A program made the translations under genes and the position numbers. A stretch of 64,000 nucleotides of DNA, taken from Megascapheus bottae. Taxonomy: Eukaryota; Chordata; Mammalia; Rodentia; Geomyidae. The notes under the pieces are model-generated. The model made no database searches, was not told the origin of the DNA, and saw only the letters and a program-made list of their open reading frames with translations. The stretch covers positions 9,501,427-9,565,426 of the forward strand of contig JANJXV010000024.1 in assembly GCA_024803745.1 (NCBI GenBank), written 5' to 3'. Shown here one piece after another: positions 1 through 9,460 of this stretch. The stretch's first letter is position 1; each line of letters opens with the position of its first letter.

Positions 1-186
1 AAAGAACTGTTGAGGTCTACTCTAGTTCTTACAAAGCCGGCAGGGGCCATACCACAGAGGACCAGACACCAACCACAATAACAAGGACTGCCTTCCGTCT
101 TTTTGACCCTGCTGGAGTATTCAGGGAAGGGAACAGGAAAATCACTTCAAGGCTCCTGAATGGAATGACAAGAAGCTCTTGGAAAT
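1..186 (-). other. Predicted 3'-most exon in the window of the minus-strand transcript (partial)
   Basis: Read on the minus strand, a strong acceptor (a long T-rich tract ending in TTTTTTTAG at plus 187-195) opens an exon whose first base is position 186. The upstream 88-nt exon ends on a codon boundary. In that phase this exon reads ISKSFLSFHSGALK and then stops. A second frame stays open for about 50 codons to a TAA at 29-31, and a possible donor (CTTT then GTAAGA) lies just there. I recognise no protein family. It could be a terminal exon, an internal exon or part of a noncoding RNA. The acceptor is directly visible; the exon status and any coding role are inferred. Confidence 0.4.
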
Positions 187-189
187 CTA

Positions 190-1503
190 AAAAAACAAAC
201 ACAAAAAAGTTATCATGGAATAAAAAACTTTCAGTTATTTCAATAGTTATATCCATATGTATATGCCTACTGACTACATGTTAATTGTGGACATTCTTGT
301 CAGTCTTAGTTTAGTTACAATTATCTATGTAATTCACTCGGACAATTGCCACAGCTCATTGAAAAAAAAAGACAAGGTATCTATCCTACTGACTGCTACA
401 GCCCAATCAGTTAATATATGAAAGAAACATTTCAAGAAATTTCAAGATAACATTTAAAAATGCCTTAAGAGAAGTTAAGAATTAAATATTGTGGCTTGGG
501 AAAATCAGCAGATCCCAAATATTGCCAAAACCACCTGCACAACTCACATATTTATGTGCTTATTTAATAACAAGAGCAATAAAAAATGTGAATGAAGTGG
601 GTTTTAATCATTTTAGTGCTTCTACTTTTTGCTATGTCTCCAGTTTTTTCCTTTATCTCATGCATGGTAAACATCTAAAGATTTATTTTTTAATCGTTTT
701 TCATTTATCTAGTTGCATATAGGGGTTTCAATTCAACATGTCAGTTTGTGAATACAATGCATTTTCGTATCTCGATCAGTATCACCCCTTTCACAATTCT
801 CCCCATCTCTCTCAACCCAACCCATTCCCTCAATTTTTCTAGTTCCATTTACATGTATTTGTCAGCAATTTGTACCATGTTTCCCTAAATAATCTAAGAC
901 ATAGAATTTTTAAAAAATACTTAATGGGTGAGAGAACATTTCAGAATATTCTAATAATATTTCATCTCATAGGCTGCAAGAGTTTCATTTTCTAGCAACA
1001 CATCTCATTGTGTTCAGTGAATATGAGGCATACATATGCAACTGTAAATTAACACAACTAATAAGGTACTCATACAAAAAATAATGGTTTCAATTCAAAT
1101 ATTTATTTAATGTAAGAAAAAAGAATTAAGATTTGGCATTAAAAATTTAAATTCAGAATTTAGGGAGCAGTTATTCTCATGGACAATTGGATTGTTTTGA
1201 AAAACAAGCTCACTGACCACTAAAAGCTTACAAACACATGCCCACTCCAGTTCTACCATGCTTTCGCTTCAGTCACTGTGGATTTGTCTTCCATTACTGG
1301 AAAGCCTCCACAGTGATTTCCCCACCTCAGATTCTACTCTGACAAAAGAAAAGAAAATGAACAATACTTTGTGAAATAACAGAATTAATGTTTTATTTTC
1401 AGATATAATAATAAAACTGCTTGAATGTCCAAATAAAAACAAAGATACATAGACATGTGTTTACAGGCATAAGTTCAATACTTTATAGTATTACAAAATG
1501 GTA
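190..1503. other. AT-rich intron-like stretch, no gene seen
   Basis: This is AT-rich DNA between two predicted minus-strand exons. It contains one possible old L1 3'UTR relic (listed separately) and short ORFs without recognisable domains. I see no RNA gene here. Confidence 0.5.
690..890 (-). repeat. Possible antisense L1 3'UTR relic
   Basis: The block runs from TTTCAATTCAACATG through a C-rich stretch (CACCCCTTTCACAATTC, then ATCTCTCTCAACCCAACCC). It resembles the reverse complement of rodent L1 3'UTRs, which carry a G-rich tract on the sense strand. The match is from memory of composition and word order only, and no poly(A) or target duplication was identified. Confidence 0.35.
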
Positions 1504-1517
1504 ACAGTACCATTCTT
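1504..1517. repeat. Target-site duplication, left copy, of the 7SL insertion
   Basis: The 14-bp word ACAGTACCATTCTT occurs here and again, without mismatch, at 1731-1744 on the other side of the 7SL copy. A perfect direct repeat flanking an RNA-derived sequence is the signature of L1-type target-primed integration. Confidence 0.9.
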
Positions 1518-1730
1518 GACCTGCTCCGTTTCCCACCTGGGCCGGTTCACCCCTCCTTGGACAACCTGGTGTTTCCCCACTCCCGGGAGGTCACCATATT
1601 GATGCCGAACTTAGTGCGGACACCGGATCGGCATAGCGCACTGCAGCCCAGAACTCCTGGACTCAAGCCATCCTTCGGGCTCAGCCTTCCGAGTAGCTGG
1701 GATTACAGGCGCGCGCCGCCGCGCCCGGCC
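1518..1730 (-). pseudogene. 7SL (SRP) RNA retropseudogene, 3'-truncated, without poly(A) tail
   Basis: Read on the minus strand from 1730, the sequence starts GGCCGGGCGCGGCGGCGCGC and follows 7SL RNA through the Alu domain. It then passes ATGCCGATCCGGTGTCCGCA and TCAATATGGTGACCTCCCGG and continues into the S domain up to GGAGCAGGTC. There it stops about 213 nt into the roughly 300-nt RNA, directly against the target-site duplication. It includes regions absent from Alu and B1, so it is a 7SL copy and not a SINE. The CpG-rich 5' end is nearly intact, which suggests a recent insertion. There is no A-tail. The truncation falls where 7SL has a run of A residues that also begin the duplicated site (AA microhomology). 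It is presumed nonfunctional because the S domain is incomplete. Confidence 0.92.
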
Positions 1731-1744
1731 ACAGTACCATTCTT
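1731..1744. repeat. Target-site duplication, right copy, of the 7SL insertion
   Basis: This is the identical partner of 1504-1517. It abuts the 5' end of the 7SL copy with no spacer. Confidence 0.9.
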
Positions 1745-2159
1745 TATACAATCTATGTACTATAAATATACATATATATGTATAGTTTTGGAATCTACTT
1801 TGCATAATAAAATTTTGTACTTGAAATTATATAGTCTCTTCAATTTGCCTCAAATTATGGCAAATAGTAAAGTGAGGTGAAGACGCAACAAAGTAGCCGC
1901 AAACTGGTGAAGTTGTATGACAGACATGCGAACATTCTCTATATAATTCTGTTTCTACTTTTTTTTGAAATCTTTCATAGTAAAATGTTTAACAACTAAT
2001 AAAATGTTTCATTAAAAAATAAAATGTACTGAGAAAAATACAGGAAGTATACTGATTTAAATCCTTTCAGAAACCCTTTAGGCATATTCACAGTTTACTG
2101 AGGCTGCTATCCTAGCTCTCTTATTATAATCACCATTATTCAGCCTAATTTCCCATTAG

Positions 2160-2285
2160 GCTAGAGACAGTGGCTTCCATAAGGTCAAACACTGTATCTT
2201 ATTAATTTAGTTACTCTAGAGTCTAACATAATGTCTTTCAAAATGTCAATCCTTAATAAATGTTTACTGAGTCTAAATGAATGCA
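2160..2285 (+). repeat. L2-type LINE 3'-end relic
   Basis: The word order (a short ACTGTATCTTATT block, then TAACATAATG, then CAATCCTTAATAAATGTTTACTGA and an AATGAATG tail) matches the 3' end of ancient L2 elements as I remember them. It is diverged, with no target duplication discernible. Confidence 0.5.
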
Positions 2286-2731
2286 AGTGAAAATAGAGAC
2301 ACAATATAGACAATATCATTTGAAACTGTAATTTTTTACAAAGTAGAAATTTTCCTGCCATATGTCATTTACTCATTCAAAATAAATTGAAATCGCATTT
2401 TTGATACTCATGAAACATTACATAAAAGAAAAGTCTAATGCTAAACAACTTTAGACACTAATGCTGACGTAATTTAAAAATTAATACACGTGTAGAAAAA
2501 AATAAATTCTAAGATGAACCACCAAAAAGTGGTTAATCTGTTGAACCAAGTATAAACTAGCTATCCATTTGTTAGTTACTACTTAAATTCAGGTTGTATA
2601 AAATTTAAAATCTTATTTCCTCAGCCACACCCATTACATCTCATGCCACACATGAGTAGTGCCTACTCTACTGGCAGGTGCTTTAATCCATGCAAACATA
2701 TGATGTTACTGCAGAGAACTATATCGCACAC

Positions 2732-2939
2732 ATTTTTTTTGTTGTTTTTTTTGCCAATCTTGGGGCTTGAACTCAAGGCCTGAGCATTGTCTTTGGGCTT
2801 TCTCAAAACTAGAGCTCTACCACTTGAGAGACAGCACCACTTCCAGCTTTTTCTATGTATGTGGTACTGAGAAATCAAACCCAGATCTTCATGCATGCTA
2901 GGCAAGCACTCCCCATCAGTAGGCCAAACTCCCAGCCCT
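2732..2939 (-). repeat. IDL-Geo dimeric SINE
   Basis: The antisense copy starts with its T-rich (poly-A) tail at 2732. The Geo right monomer follows (GGGGCTTGAACTCAAGGCC, then CTCTACCACTTGAGAGACAG), and then the ID-like left monomer ending in AGGCCAAACTCCCAGCCC at about 2938. It is moderately diverged. Confidence 0.88.
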
Positions 2940-3039
2940 CATTTTTGATCATGTATTTCCTAAGTAATGCACATGTGTGCATTTCATTTATTTAGGCTAA
3001 GAAAACCTAACAACAAAATTTGCTAACTCCATTACTTTA

Positions 3040-3118
3040 CCCCTTTTTTTGTCAGTACTAGAGTTTCAACACAGGGCCTCCAGTATGGCTTGCCATACTG
3101 AGCCATTTCCATAACCCA
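3040..3118 (-). repeat. Degraded tRNA-type SINE fragment
   Basis: A T-run is followed by GTCAGTACTAGAGTTTCAAC and ACAGGGCCT, resembling the 3' half of an ID-like or Geo-like monomer read antisense. It is too eroded for a firm family call. Confidence 0.4.
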
Positions 3119-3870
3119 CTGCTTCCACTCCTAAAGGTACAAAATCAACAACAATGACATGAATGTTCACTATCAATGGTAGAACAAGCACCTTTACCTT
3201 ATTCCTGATACCAGAAATCATTCAGTATTTTATTACCAAGAGCTATAGGATTTTTATAAATACCCTTCATCATGGTGAGAAAGTTCTATATATTTATACT
3301 TTCTGATTGTCTTATCCATGGAAGGCATAGGGTGGATTTTTATCACATATTTTTTTCTGTGGCAAATATGCTTATGTGATTTCCATTAATCTTCCATTAA
3401 TGTATTTTAGTGATTGGCTTTCTTACACTAAACCACCTTTGCTTTCCTGAGCATTCACACGTTTTCTTGGGTTGCTTGGTTATTACTTTGTTTAGGATTT
3501 CAGAGGAATGTATTTGTTTTGATGTAAGAAAGTATGAACAGAAACTAGTAGTTTTTATGAATTTTAATTAGAATTGACTTATAAAATAAAAATATGTAAT
3601 TTATGCATTCAACTGAATATTTTAAGTTGGGATAAAGTAAAAGCAGATACCATTTTTTTTCTATGTCAATAATCAATTTTGCCCATCACAGGACTTTTTT
3701 AAGTTTAAAAGTGTCACTATTAAGATATGGAACAAACAGAAGTGTCACTGTTTAGGTATCTTTTTAAAAACATAATTAGAAGAGTAAGAGAAATCTAAAA
3801 AAAAGACAATAAGGTAAACACACCATGATTAATAACTCTAAACTCTTTCAAAGAAAAATAAAATACTTAC

Positions 3871-3958
3871 CCCTTTATAGAAAACTCTGCTGTAGTTCTC
3901 TGCCAATTTTCCAAAAACTAATACATAAATAGTGCTGACTTCTCTGAATTTTCTTTCT
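3871..3958 (-). other. Predicted 88-nt exon of the minus-strand transcript
   Basis: On the minus strand a strong acceptor (TTTTCTATTTTCTCAACAG) precedes position 3958. A strong donor (AAAGGG then GTAAGTATTT) follows position 3871. One frame is open across the whole exon, with one leading base and then 29 codons, including the segments REVSTIYVLVFGKLAEN and YSRVFYKG. That phase fits the 33-nt exon upstream. There is no in-frame ATG and I do not recognise the sequence, so it may be coding or part of a noncoding transcript. The paired splice sites are the evidence; the rest is inference. Confidence 0.55.
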
Positions 3959-5017
3959 CTGTTGAGAAAATAGAAAAACATGCATTACTTTTATACACAC
4001 AACAAAATGATAGCTATATTTTAAAAGTTAAATCAAAAAGTAATCTGGAGAAATTAAAACTACAATTAGCTCTCAGCTTGCAATTATACTTTAAATATTG
4101 CAAAAATGATGGTCTGAATGCTATTAGATATTAAAATAAAAACTATACTGTTTCAAGTAGGATATAAAAAGAAAATAGAAATTTTATTGTAAATAGTACA
4201 GTAACATAACTGTCTATGCTATTTCATGTTAATAACCAAAACAAAGGGAATAAATTCTAGTCATTAAATTTAGAAGTGTCTTAATAGCTCACCACAAAAA
4301 TGCTTCATTTCTAGTGACAATCAAATTAATTCAATCTACACTTATCAAATCAAAGTCTCATATATTGTTCATTATTTCTTCAGTTATTGCATTAAAATTG
4401 CAAATAGATCACTCTTCAACAGTACCTATACAGTGCTCCTTTATAAACTGTGATATATCCATGTTAGGAGAGAATACACCAACTGTCTAGATAAAACCTT
4501 AATGAAATAACAAGACTTCAAAGAAATTCCATGGTTGCAATCAATTCTCTAGTACACCCCAAACGTATGTTCATAAACAAGGCTATTATACAATAATAAA
4601 GCTTCATTCTAATGGGCATCTTCTTTAAATAGAAGATTTCTGAGTTCTAAGTACAGAAAAAAAAGAAAAAAGCATCACATTACTTTTTTTGTCTCTAAGC
4701 CTGTCCACAAATACACATCCAGGATCTAGTGACTGAAGGTTCTATTTCTGAAACTGATCAACCAAGCAAGTTCAACAAAGTAGAACTAACTGAAGTGCAC
4801 ATGAAGAGCCACATATGGAAATGCCAAGTTAGGATGTCCATATTATGAAAGTGTGAAGAGCAAGGAAGCATTCAGCATAGCCAGGACACACTACTGAGTT
4901 ACTGCTACAGCCTCAGTCCCAAGATCAGTGTGTAATTCATAGGTGGTTAGTTGCAGAATGTTGCAGCGATCTGTTTTTTATTATGTTGCCGACCATTCTT
5001 CAAATGAATTATAGACA

Positions 5018-5332
5018 TTATTTGTTTTTATTTTTATTGCTAATGGAGTTTGAATTCAGGGCTTCATACTTGTTCAGCAAGTTCTCTGTTAATTGAGCCA
5101 TGCCCCCAACCCTTTTATGCTTTAGTAATATTTTGGATAAAGTCTTATAGGGGCTAGGAGGAATAGACTCAGACTATGATTTTTCTACTAATGGCTCTCA
5201 CATCCTTAGGAATCCAGAGATGTGTGGTGATCATGCCTAGCTATTGGTGAAGATGAGGTCTCCCTAAAGTTTGTCCAGGTTGTCCTTAAATCACCTCCTC
5301 TCACACAGCATAAGCCACTATATCTGCCCTGA
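5018..5332 (-). repeat. Old ID plus B1 composite SINE (B4-like), degraded
   Basis: Antisense copy. A T-rich start is followed by GAGTTTGAATTCAGGGCTTC, TAATTGAGCCATGCCCCCAA and a B1-like remainder (GATGAGGTCTCCCTAAAGTT, GTCCAGGTTGTCCTTAAATC) ending near AAGCCACTATATCTGCCC. The arrangement of an ID-like part and a B1-like part is typical of old rodent composite SINEs. It is strongly diverged. Confidence 0.55.
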
Positions 5333-5611
5333 ATTAAGCTTTAAACGAAGACTACTTTATAATTTTCAAATGCTTCCACCTTACCAAGAAGATGACTAAG
5401 AAAAAGGAATTTTTCCCTATATAAGGATACTTATTTAAGAAAGACTGCCTTAAAAGTACTTTTAAGAAAGTTAAGTAATTAGAATATCTAGGTCTCATCT
5501 CTTAAACTAGAAACAGGAAGAACAATTAAGTAATAAGACTAGATGTGAAAATGCATGAATTTAATCTAATACTGAAGAAATGTAAGAAAGCTGGAGAGAG
5601 ATGGAAAAGAT

Positions 5612-5905
5612 AATTACTGCTTAGCACAGTGGCTCATGAACGTAATTATAGCTACATGGGAGGTAGAGGTTGATAGGATCACATAGTTCAAGGTTAGCTT
5701 ATGCAGTTAACAATAAGCTTCTCAAAAAATAAGCTGGTGTGAAACAGGTACCTATAATATAGATGTGTAAGAGTTGTATGAAGGAGGATCATGGTTACTA
5801 TCAGAAAAATACCTAAGGGGAAAAGGACTGAGGGAATGAGTCAAGTGGCAGAACACATGCCTACTAACTACAAGGCTTTAAGTCCAGTGACACCAAAGAA
5901 CAATG
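5612..5905 (+). repeat. Old B1-containing dimeric SINE, degraded
   Basis: Sense copy. GCACAGTGGCTCATGAACGT and the following words match a B1/7SL-type left half. AGTCAAGTGGCAGAACACAT and TTTAAGTCCAGTGACACCAA match a tRNA-type right half. It is highly diverged, older than the IDL-Geo copies. Confidence 0.5.
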
Positions 5906-6376
5906 TCAGAAAGGGAAAACTTAACTTCTTAGTACATGTGTTTGTATTACTGGGAATGTACTGGATATTAAAAACTGTTTGATATACATGTGCATATATG
6001 CGAATGTAAATTTGCCTATTTGTAGATTACAGGTAAAAAGCTAAGAAAAACAAGTCTACCCCCACACAAACCTTGAAGTCCAATCTTCAAAATAGCTGTT
6101 ACACTTTTATGGTAACTTAAAGAAGAGATAAGTGAGACTTTCCCCTGAAGCAGAGAGAAAAGTAATTAAAAATTAGAATAATTTTAAAGTGAAAGTTGTC
6201 AGTCAAAATGGAGTCACTTGTGTCAATCTTAACCAAAAGATAAATAATAAAACTACTTGGAGGTTCTAAAAAGAGAATTCTCATGTAAGACTGCATGATT
6301 GTAATTATCAGAAGTTCACCCAGGACCACAGTCTTGTACAAAGGCCACAGAAGCGATGTCTATGAAAGTATCTATG

Positions 6377-6475
6377 TGGGAAGTGGCACTGTGGCTCAAG
6401 TGCTAGACTAGTAGGCTTGAGCTGAAAAGCTCAAGAACAGTTACCAGGCCCAGAGTTCAAGCCCCACAACAGACA
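6377..6475 (+). repeat. Stand-alone Geo monomer
   Basis: It begins at GGAAGTGGCACTGTGGCTCA, the same point where the right monomer starts in the dimers. It runs through GAGTTCAAGCCCCACAACAG and continues into a purine-rich tract. No left monomer precedes it. Confidence 0.75.
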
Positions 6476-6477
6476 AC

Positions 6478-6616
6478 AAAGAAAGACAGAGACAGAGACA
6501 GAGAGGGAGGGAGGGAGGGAGGAGGGAAGGAGGGGGAAGGGAGGGAGGGAAGGAAGGAAGGGGGGGAGGGAGAGAAGGAAGGAAGGAAGGAAGGAAGAAA
6601 GGAAGGAAGGAAGGAA
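6478..6616 (+). repeat. Purine microsatellite (GAGACA, GGGA, GGAA units)
   Basis: About 140 bp of almost pure G/A sequence in which GACAGA, GGGA and GGAA units follow each other. It abuts the 3' end of a Geo monomer, so it probably grew from that SINE's A-rich tail. Confidence 0.9.
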
Positions 6617-6872
6617 GTAGCTGTGAGCTTAACCTGACTGGTGCCATTCTTGTTTCTAATGAAGTGTTTAATCTAATCTAGATGGTTTCTACAATTTATT
6701 CTGGCTCTAAGATTAATGGTTCTATTATACATTTTTAGGAAATATCCACAGAGATATCTATTTTATTCATGAAATAAAGTTTAAAAATTGATCCAATAAT
6801 ACAAACAATAATATTAGACTTCGAGCCAGCAATAGAAAGTACTCATTTTACTGATGAGACAGGAATCATTTT

Positions 6873-6876
<4 letters not shown>

Positions 6877-6903
<27 letters not shown>

Positions 6904-7086
6904 GCCAGACCTGGGCTTGAGCTCAGGGCCTGAGCATTGTCCTTGAACTTTCTCAAGGCTAGAACTCTACCACTTGAGCCTCAGCACCACTTCCAGCTTT
7001 TTCTATATATGTGGTACCAAGGAATCGAACCAGGGTCTTCGTGCATGCTAGGCAAGCACTTTAACCACTAGGCCAAACTCCTGGCC
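6877..7086 (-). repeat. IDL-Geo dimeric SINE
   Basis: Antisense copy with a 27-nt T-run tail, a complete Geo monomer and a complete ID-like monomer ending AGGCCAAACTCCTGGCC. It is fairly young judging by preserved motifs. Confidence 0.92.
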
Positions 7087-7570
7087 CTAAATTATCTTTT
7101 TTAAATAAGATAATAATCATCAATAAAATATGGCTGTCAGAAATGCACAAAAAATACAGATTCACTTAAAAAGGACAAAGTTCAACAAATAAAAAGTGAA
7201 CAATTTGCAAATTTCAGGAAAGAGTTCAATGAATACTTCCCTTCTCTATTACCTTTACATTCAATTATTTTTCTATCTACATCCCTTCCACCATTCTTTT
7301 TCCATTGGTTTAATGTCATTGCTTACCTAGATTATTTCACTATTTCGAAACTAAGTATGTTTCCTCTAAATTTGCTATGTAAGATGTATTCTTTTATTGG
7401 AGGCAGATTAGTTCGAACTCAAAGTGAATCATGTATTTCTTCTACTGATATCTGTTAAGAGGCCTGCGCTCCTTTAAGGGTAGCGTCCAAATTCAACATT
7501 CACATAACTGCTTCTACCTCAGAGAAAAGTGAAGTGCAATCTGTAATTCTGGAAATTTTAGTTCAATTTT

Positions 7571-7783
7571 TTTCTTTTCTTTTCTTTTTTTTGCCAGTCC
7601 TGGTCCATGAACTCAGAGCCTGAGCACTGTCCTTGGGTTTTCTCAAGGCTAGAGCTCTACCATGTGAGCCACAGCACCACTTCCAGCTTTTGTGTTTGTA
7701 TGTGGTACCATAGTAGAATCGAACCACAGTCTTCGTGCATGCTAGGCAAGCACTCTAGTAGCACTAGGCCAAACTCCTGGCCA
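7571..7783 (-). repeat. IDL-Geo dimeric SINE with 14-bp target-site duplication
   Basis: Antisense copy with a T-rich tail interrupted by C, then both monomers. TTTAGTTCAATTTT is present at 7557-7570 and again at 7784-7797, which defines the insertion exactly. Confidence 0.92.
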
Positions 7784-8122
7784 TTTAGTTCAATTTTCTT
7801 GATCCAACATATCAGAAACAAAAGGACCCTCATGCTCAGGAATCACAATGCTGTAACATGTCAGACTTCACAAAAATGTTGGCATCTTTAGTATAGTGAC
7901 CATAATCATGCATCTTTGTACCTGTGAAATGTATCCCAGTGAATCACGGAACTCTGGAAATGTTCACTAAATGAATGTTGCAAAGTAAAAGGGATTTATT
8001 GAACTATTCAGTCTGACCTGTAATTAAAAAAAGATAAAATCTATTCTTAAAACAGCTCTCATAAAGGAACTAAGTATTCCTTTGAGAAAGGTAAATGCTT
8101 TCTCACTAAAGGGACTTCTTAC

Positions 8123-8155
8123 CTGAATATACCCCTGGCTATAATTACAATCTGG
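8123..8155 (-). other. Predicted 33-nt exon of the minus-strand transcript
   Basis: On the minus strand TTTCATTTGCCTACAG (acceptor) is followed by 33 nt and then by a CAG and GTAAGAAG donor. Both sites are close to consensus. In the phase compatible with the 88-nt exon it reads QIVIIARGIF, with the final AG completing an Arg codon across the junction. It contains no ATG. Such short exons are easily missed by gene finders. Its reality depends on RNA evidence. Confidence 0.5.
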
Positions 8156-8759
8156 CTGTAGGCAAATGAAATCTACTTTGTGTAAATTACTTAGTGGCTG
8201 AACTTCAGTAACTCCATTAACTTCTTTTAATAATCAACTGGCATATCGGTTCTGCTTCACAGTGATGCCCAAAGTCAATTCAACTAAGGCAGATATAAAT
8301 ACCAATATTTGTTCCAAAAAAAGAAACAACCAAGTTTCTTTAAGCCTCTTTGACTTTGTCTTGCATCTTTCTTTTTTTTTTTTTTTTTAAAAAAATTAAG
8401 CCAGTTACCATTGTTGGGATGGGGTAGGCGGCAAGGCCAAAGGAAATGGAAGCTTGGCTCTTTTCTATTTAAGCTCCGTGTGTAAAAGTACCCCTGTCGG
8501 TTAAGTTTTAAAGATGTGTAAACACTTCCCTAATGAATTTTTATCACTATGAGTTAAAACTGAAACTGGGGAGGGGGGAGGGGGATGAAATGTTTTTCTT
8601 TGGGGAACTCTTCAAAATACTGCAGTCAGCTTGTATCCAAAGCAGGTGTTTCCAGGGCCTATGTGTAGCCTTCCACCACCACCACCACCTGACAAGGGAA
8701 CTGGAGTTCACTGGTGCGGGTACCACCTTAACTCGGAAAACAGCATCTCATTCTGAAGT
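8156..8759. other. Promoter-proximal stretch, no gene seen
   Basis: Lies between the 33-nt predicted exon and the CpG island. It includes a T-run with an A-run at 8371-8395, and a block from 8400 (GGGATGGGGTAGGCGGCAAG, then CTTTTCTATTTAAGCTCCG) that looks less AT-rich than the surrounding intron. No reading frame there is convincing. Confidence 0.45.
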
Positions 8760-8783
8760 GTCAGCTCCTGGGTTCCCAGAGGC

Positions 8784-8807
8784 GGGGGGGGGGGGGGGGG
8801 GGGGGGG
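8784..8807. repeat. Homopolymer run of 24 G
   Basis: An uninterrupted G24 tract at the edge of the CpG island. It is G on the plus strand and lies within the predicted first intron of the minus-strand transcript. Such tracts can form G-quadruplexes and are hard to sequence, so the exact length may be unreliable. Confidence 0.95.
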
Positions 8808-8952
8808 AGGCCTGGGGCTGAGCGAAAGCCTCCTCCTCTCCTCCGCCTCCTCCTCCAAGGCCAGGCAGGAGGACGGCGGGAGGCAGCCAGCCGCAGGCTG
8901 CACGGCGGCCCCCTGCCAGGTTGCCGTGCCACAACGACACCTTCCCTCTTAC

Positions 8953-9035
8953 CTGAACGAAACCCCGCACTCACCCGCACGCTGGAAGGAAGACTAGGAA
9001 GTGTTTGGACCGGCGCGCGCGTGACGTCACACGCA
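8953..9035 (-). other. Predicted first exon of the minus-strand transcript
   Basis: The exon ends at 8953 with TTCGTTCAG followed by GTAAGAGGG, a near-perfect donor. An alternative donor (GCGTGCGG then GTGAGTGCG) lies 24 nt upstream in the transcript. The 5' end is placed by inference near the CRE. The only nearby ATG (on the minus strand, within the NRF1-like palindrome) is followed at once by CGC and a TAG stop, so the exon is probably untranslated leader or noncoding RNA. Confidence 0.55.
9022..9029. promoter_or_regulatory. Full palindromic CRE (CREB/ATF site)
   Basis: TGACGTCA embedded in GTGACGTCAC, inside the CpG island and between the two predicted first exons. A full-length CRE in a CpG-rich promoter is the form typically bound by CREB or ATF1. 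Confidence 0.85.
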
Positions 9036-9067
9036 CGCCAGCTTCCGTCCCTCTCCCGCCAGCTCTA

Positions 9068-9077
9068 GCGCATGCGT
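9068..9077. promoter_or_regulatory. NRF1-like palindrome
   Basis: GCGCATGCGT differs at one end from the canonical NRF1 palindrome GCGCATGCGC. Position and context fit a CpG-island core promoter. Confidence 0.7.
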
Positions 9078-9102
9078 GCTTAGAATCCCCTCCTGGTTAG
9101 GT

Positions 9103-9109
9103 CCGGAAG
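9103..9109 (+). promoter_or_regulatory. ETS-family site
   Basis: CCGGAAG directly upstream of a GC box, the usual ETS/GABPA core in TATA-less promoters. Confidence 0.65.
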
Positions 9110-9120
9110 GGGGCGGGGCT
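9109..9120 (+). promoter_or_regulatory. GC box (Sp1/KLF)
   Basis: GGGGGCGGGGCT, a perfect GC box, touching the ETS site. Confidence 0.75.
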
Positions 9121-9129
9121 CAGGATCAA

Positions 9130-9141
9130 GGCCCCGCCCCT
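9130..9141 (-). promoter_or_regulatory. Second GC box (inverted)
   Basis: GGCCCCGCCCCT, an inverted GC box 10 bp from the first one. Confidence 0.72.
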
Positions 9142-9144
9142 TGC

Positions 9145-9235
9145 AGTTTCCAGCCTTCCAGGGCGCTGCGATGCAAAGCGAAAAACCAGGACTGGAGTTC
9201 CGATTCCATTCCATTTCTTGGCTTGGGATAGAAGA
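9145..9235 (+). other. Predicted first exon of the plus-strand transcript
   Basis: The exon ends at 9235 with GGGATAGAAGA followed by GTAAGTTC. The 5' end is inferred from the GC boxes. An ATG at 9171 in fair context (GCTGCGATGC) opens a frame reading MQSEKPGLEFRFHSISWLGI into the splice site. Unspliced, it stops at once. Joined to the acceptor at 9461 it stops after about 14 more codons, and joined to the acceptor at 9518 after about 17. It is therefore more likely an upstream ORF or a noncoding RNA leader than a main coding start. Confidence 0.5.
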
Positions 9236-9460
9236 GTAAGTTCCCTCCCTCTGAATTAAGCACCCAAGTGCACTTTCCATAAGGAAATATTTATACAAAG
9301 ATAACAGATGTTTGTGGTTGATGACTTTGTTGACAGTAAATCCTCTTCTAATGTCTATTTTCCATCGCTTTCTGTAGACGAAACCACCTCAGTGCAAAAG
9401 GAACCACACACCTATTTTTATGTCTGCTTTGTGCTAATGTCTCCTTGATATATTTTTCAG

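Larger units (their letters stand above)
1745..3870. other. Intron-like block with old repeats, no gene seen
   Basis: AT-rich DNA between predicted exons of the minus-strand transcript. It contains an L2-like 3' end, one IDL-Geo SINE and a degraded tRNA-type SINE relic, listed separately. The remainder is unassigned. Confidence 0.5.
3959..8122. other. Intron-like block rich in SINEs, no gene seen
   Basis: Predicted intron of the minus-strand transcript. It holds an old ID/B1-type SINE, two IDL-Geo copies, one Geo monomer and a purine microsatellite, all listed separately. The region 3959-5017 is AT-rich and unassigned. Confidence 0.45.
8760..9180. promoter_or_regulatory. CpG island, likely bidirectional promoter
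   Basis: This is the only extended GC-rich, CpG-dense segment in the window. It contains a palindromic CRE, an NRF1-like palindrome, an ETS motif and two GC boxes within about 120 bp, and no TATA box is evident. Strong splice donors point outward on both sides: minus strand at 8952 and 8976, plus strand at 9236. This is the classic architecture of divergent housekeeping-type promoters. Transcription start sites cannot be read directly; I place them between about 9000 and 9150. Confidence 0.85.

Noticed and set aside
1557..1880. A 107-codon ORF beginning near the 7SL copy
   Set aside because: It is antisense translation of the 7SL pseudogene and flank.
8533..8997. A 154-codon ORF across the CpG island
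   Set aside because: It runs through the G24 tract and the predicted splice donors. Composition alone explains the lack of stops.
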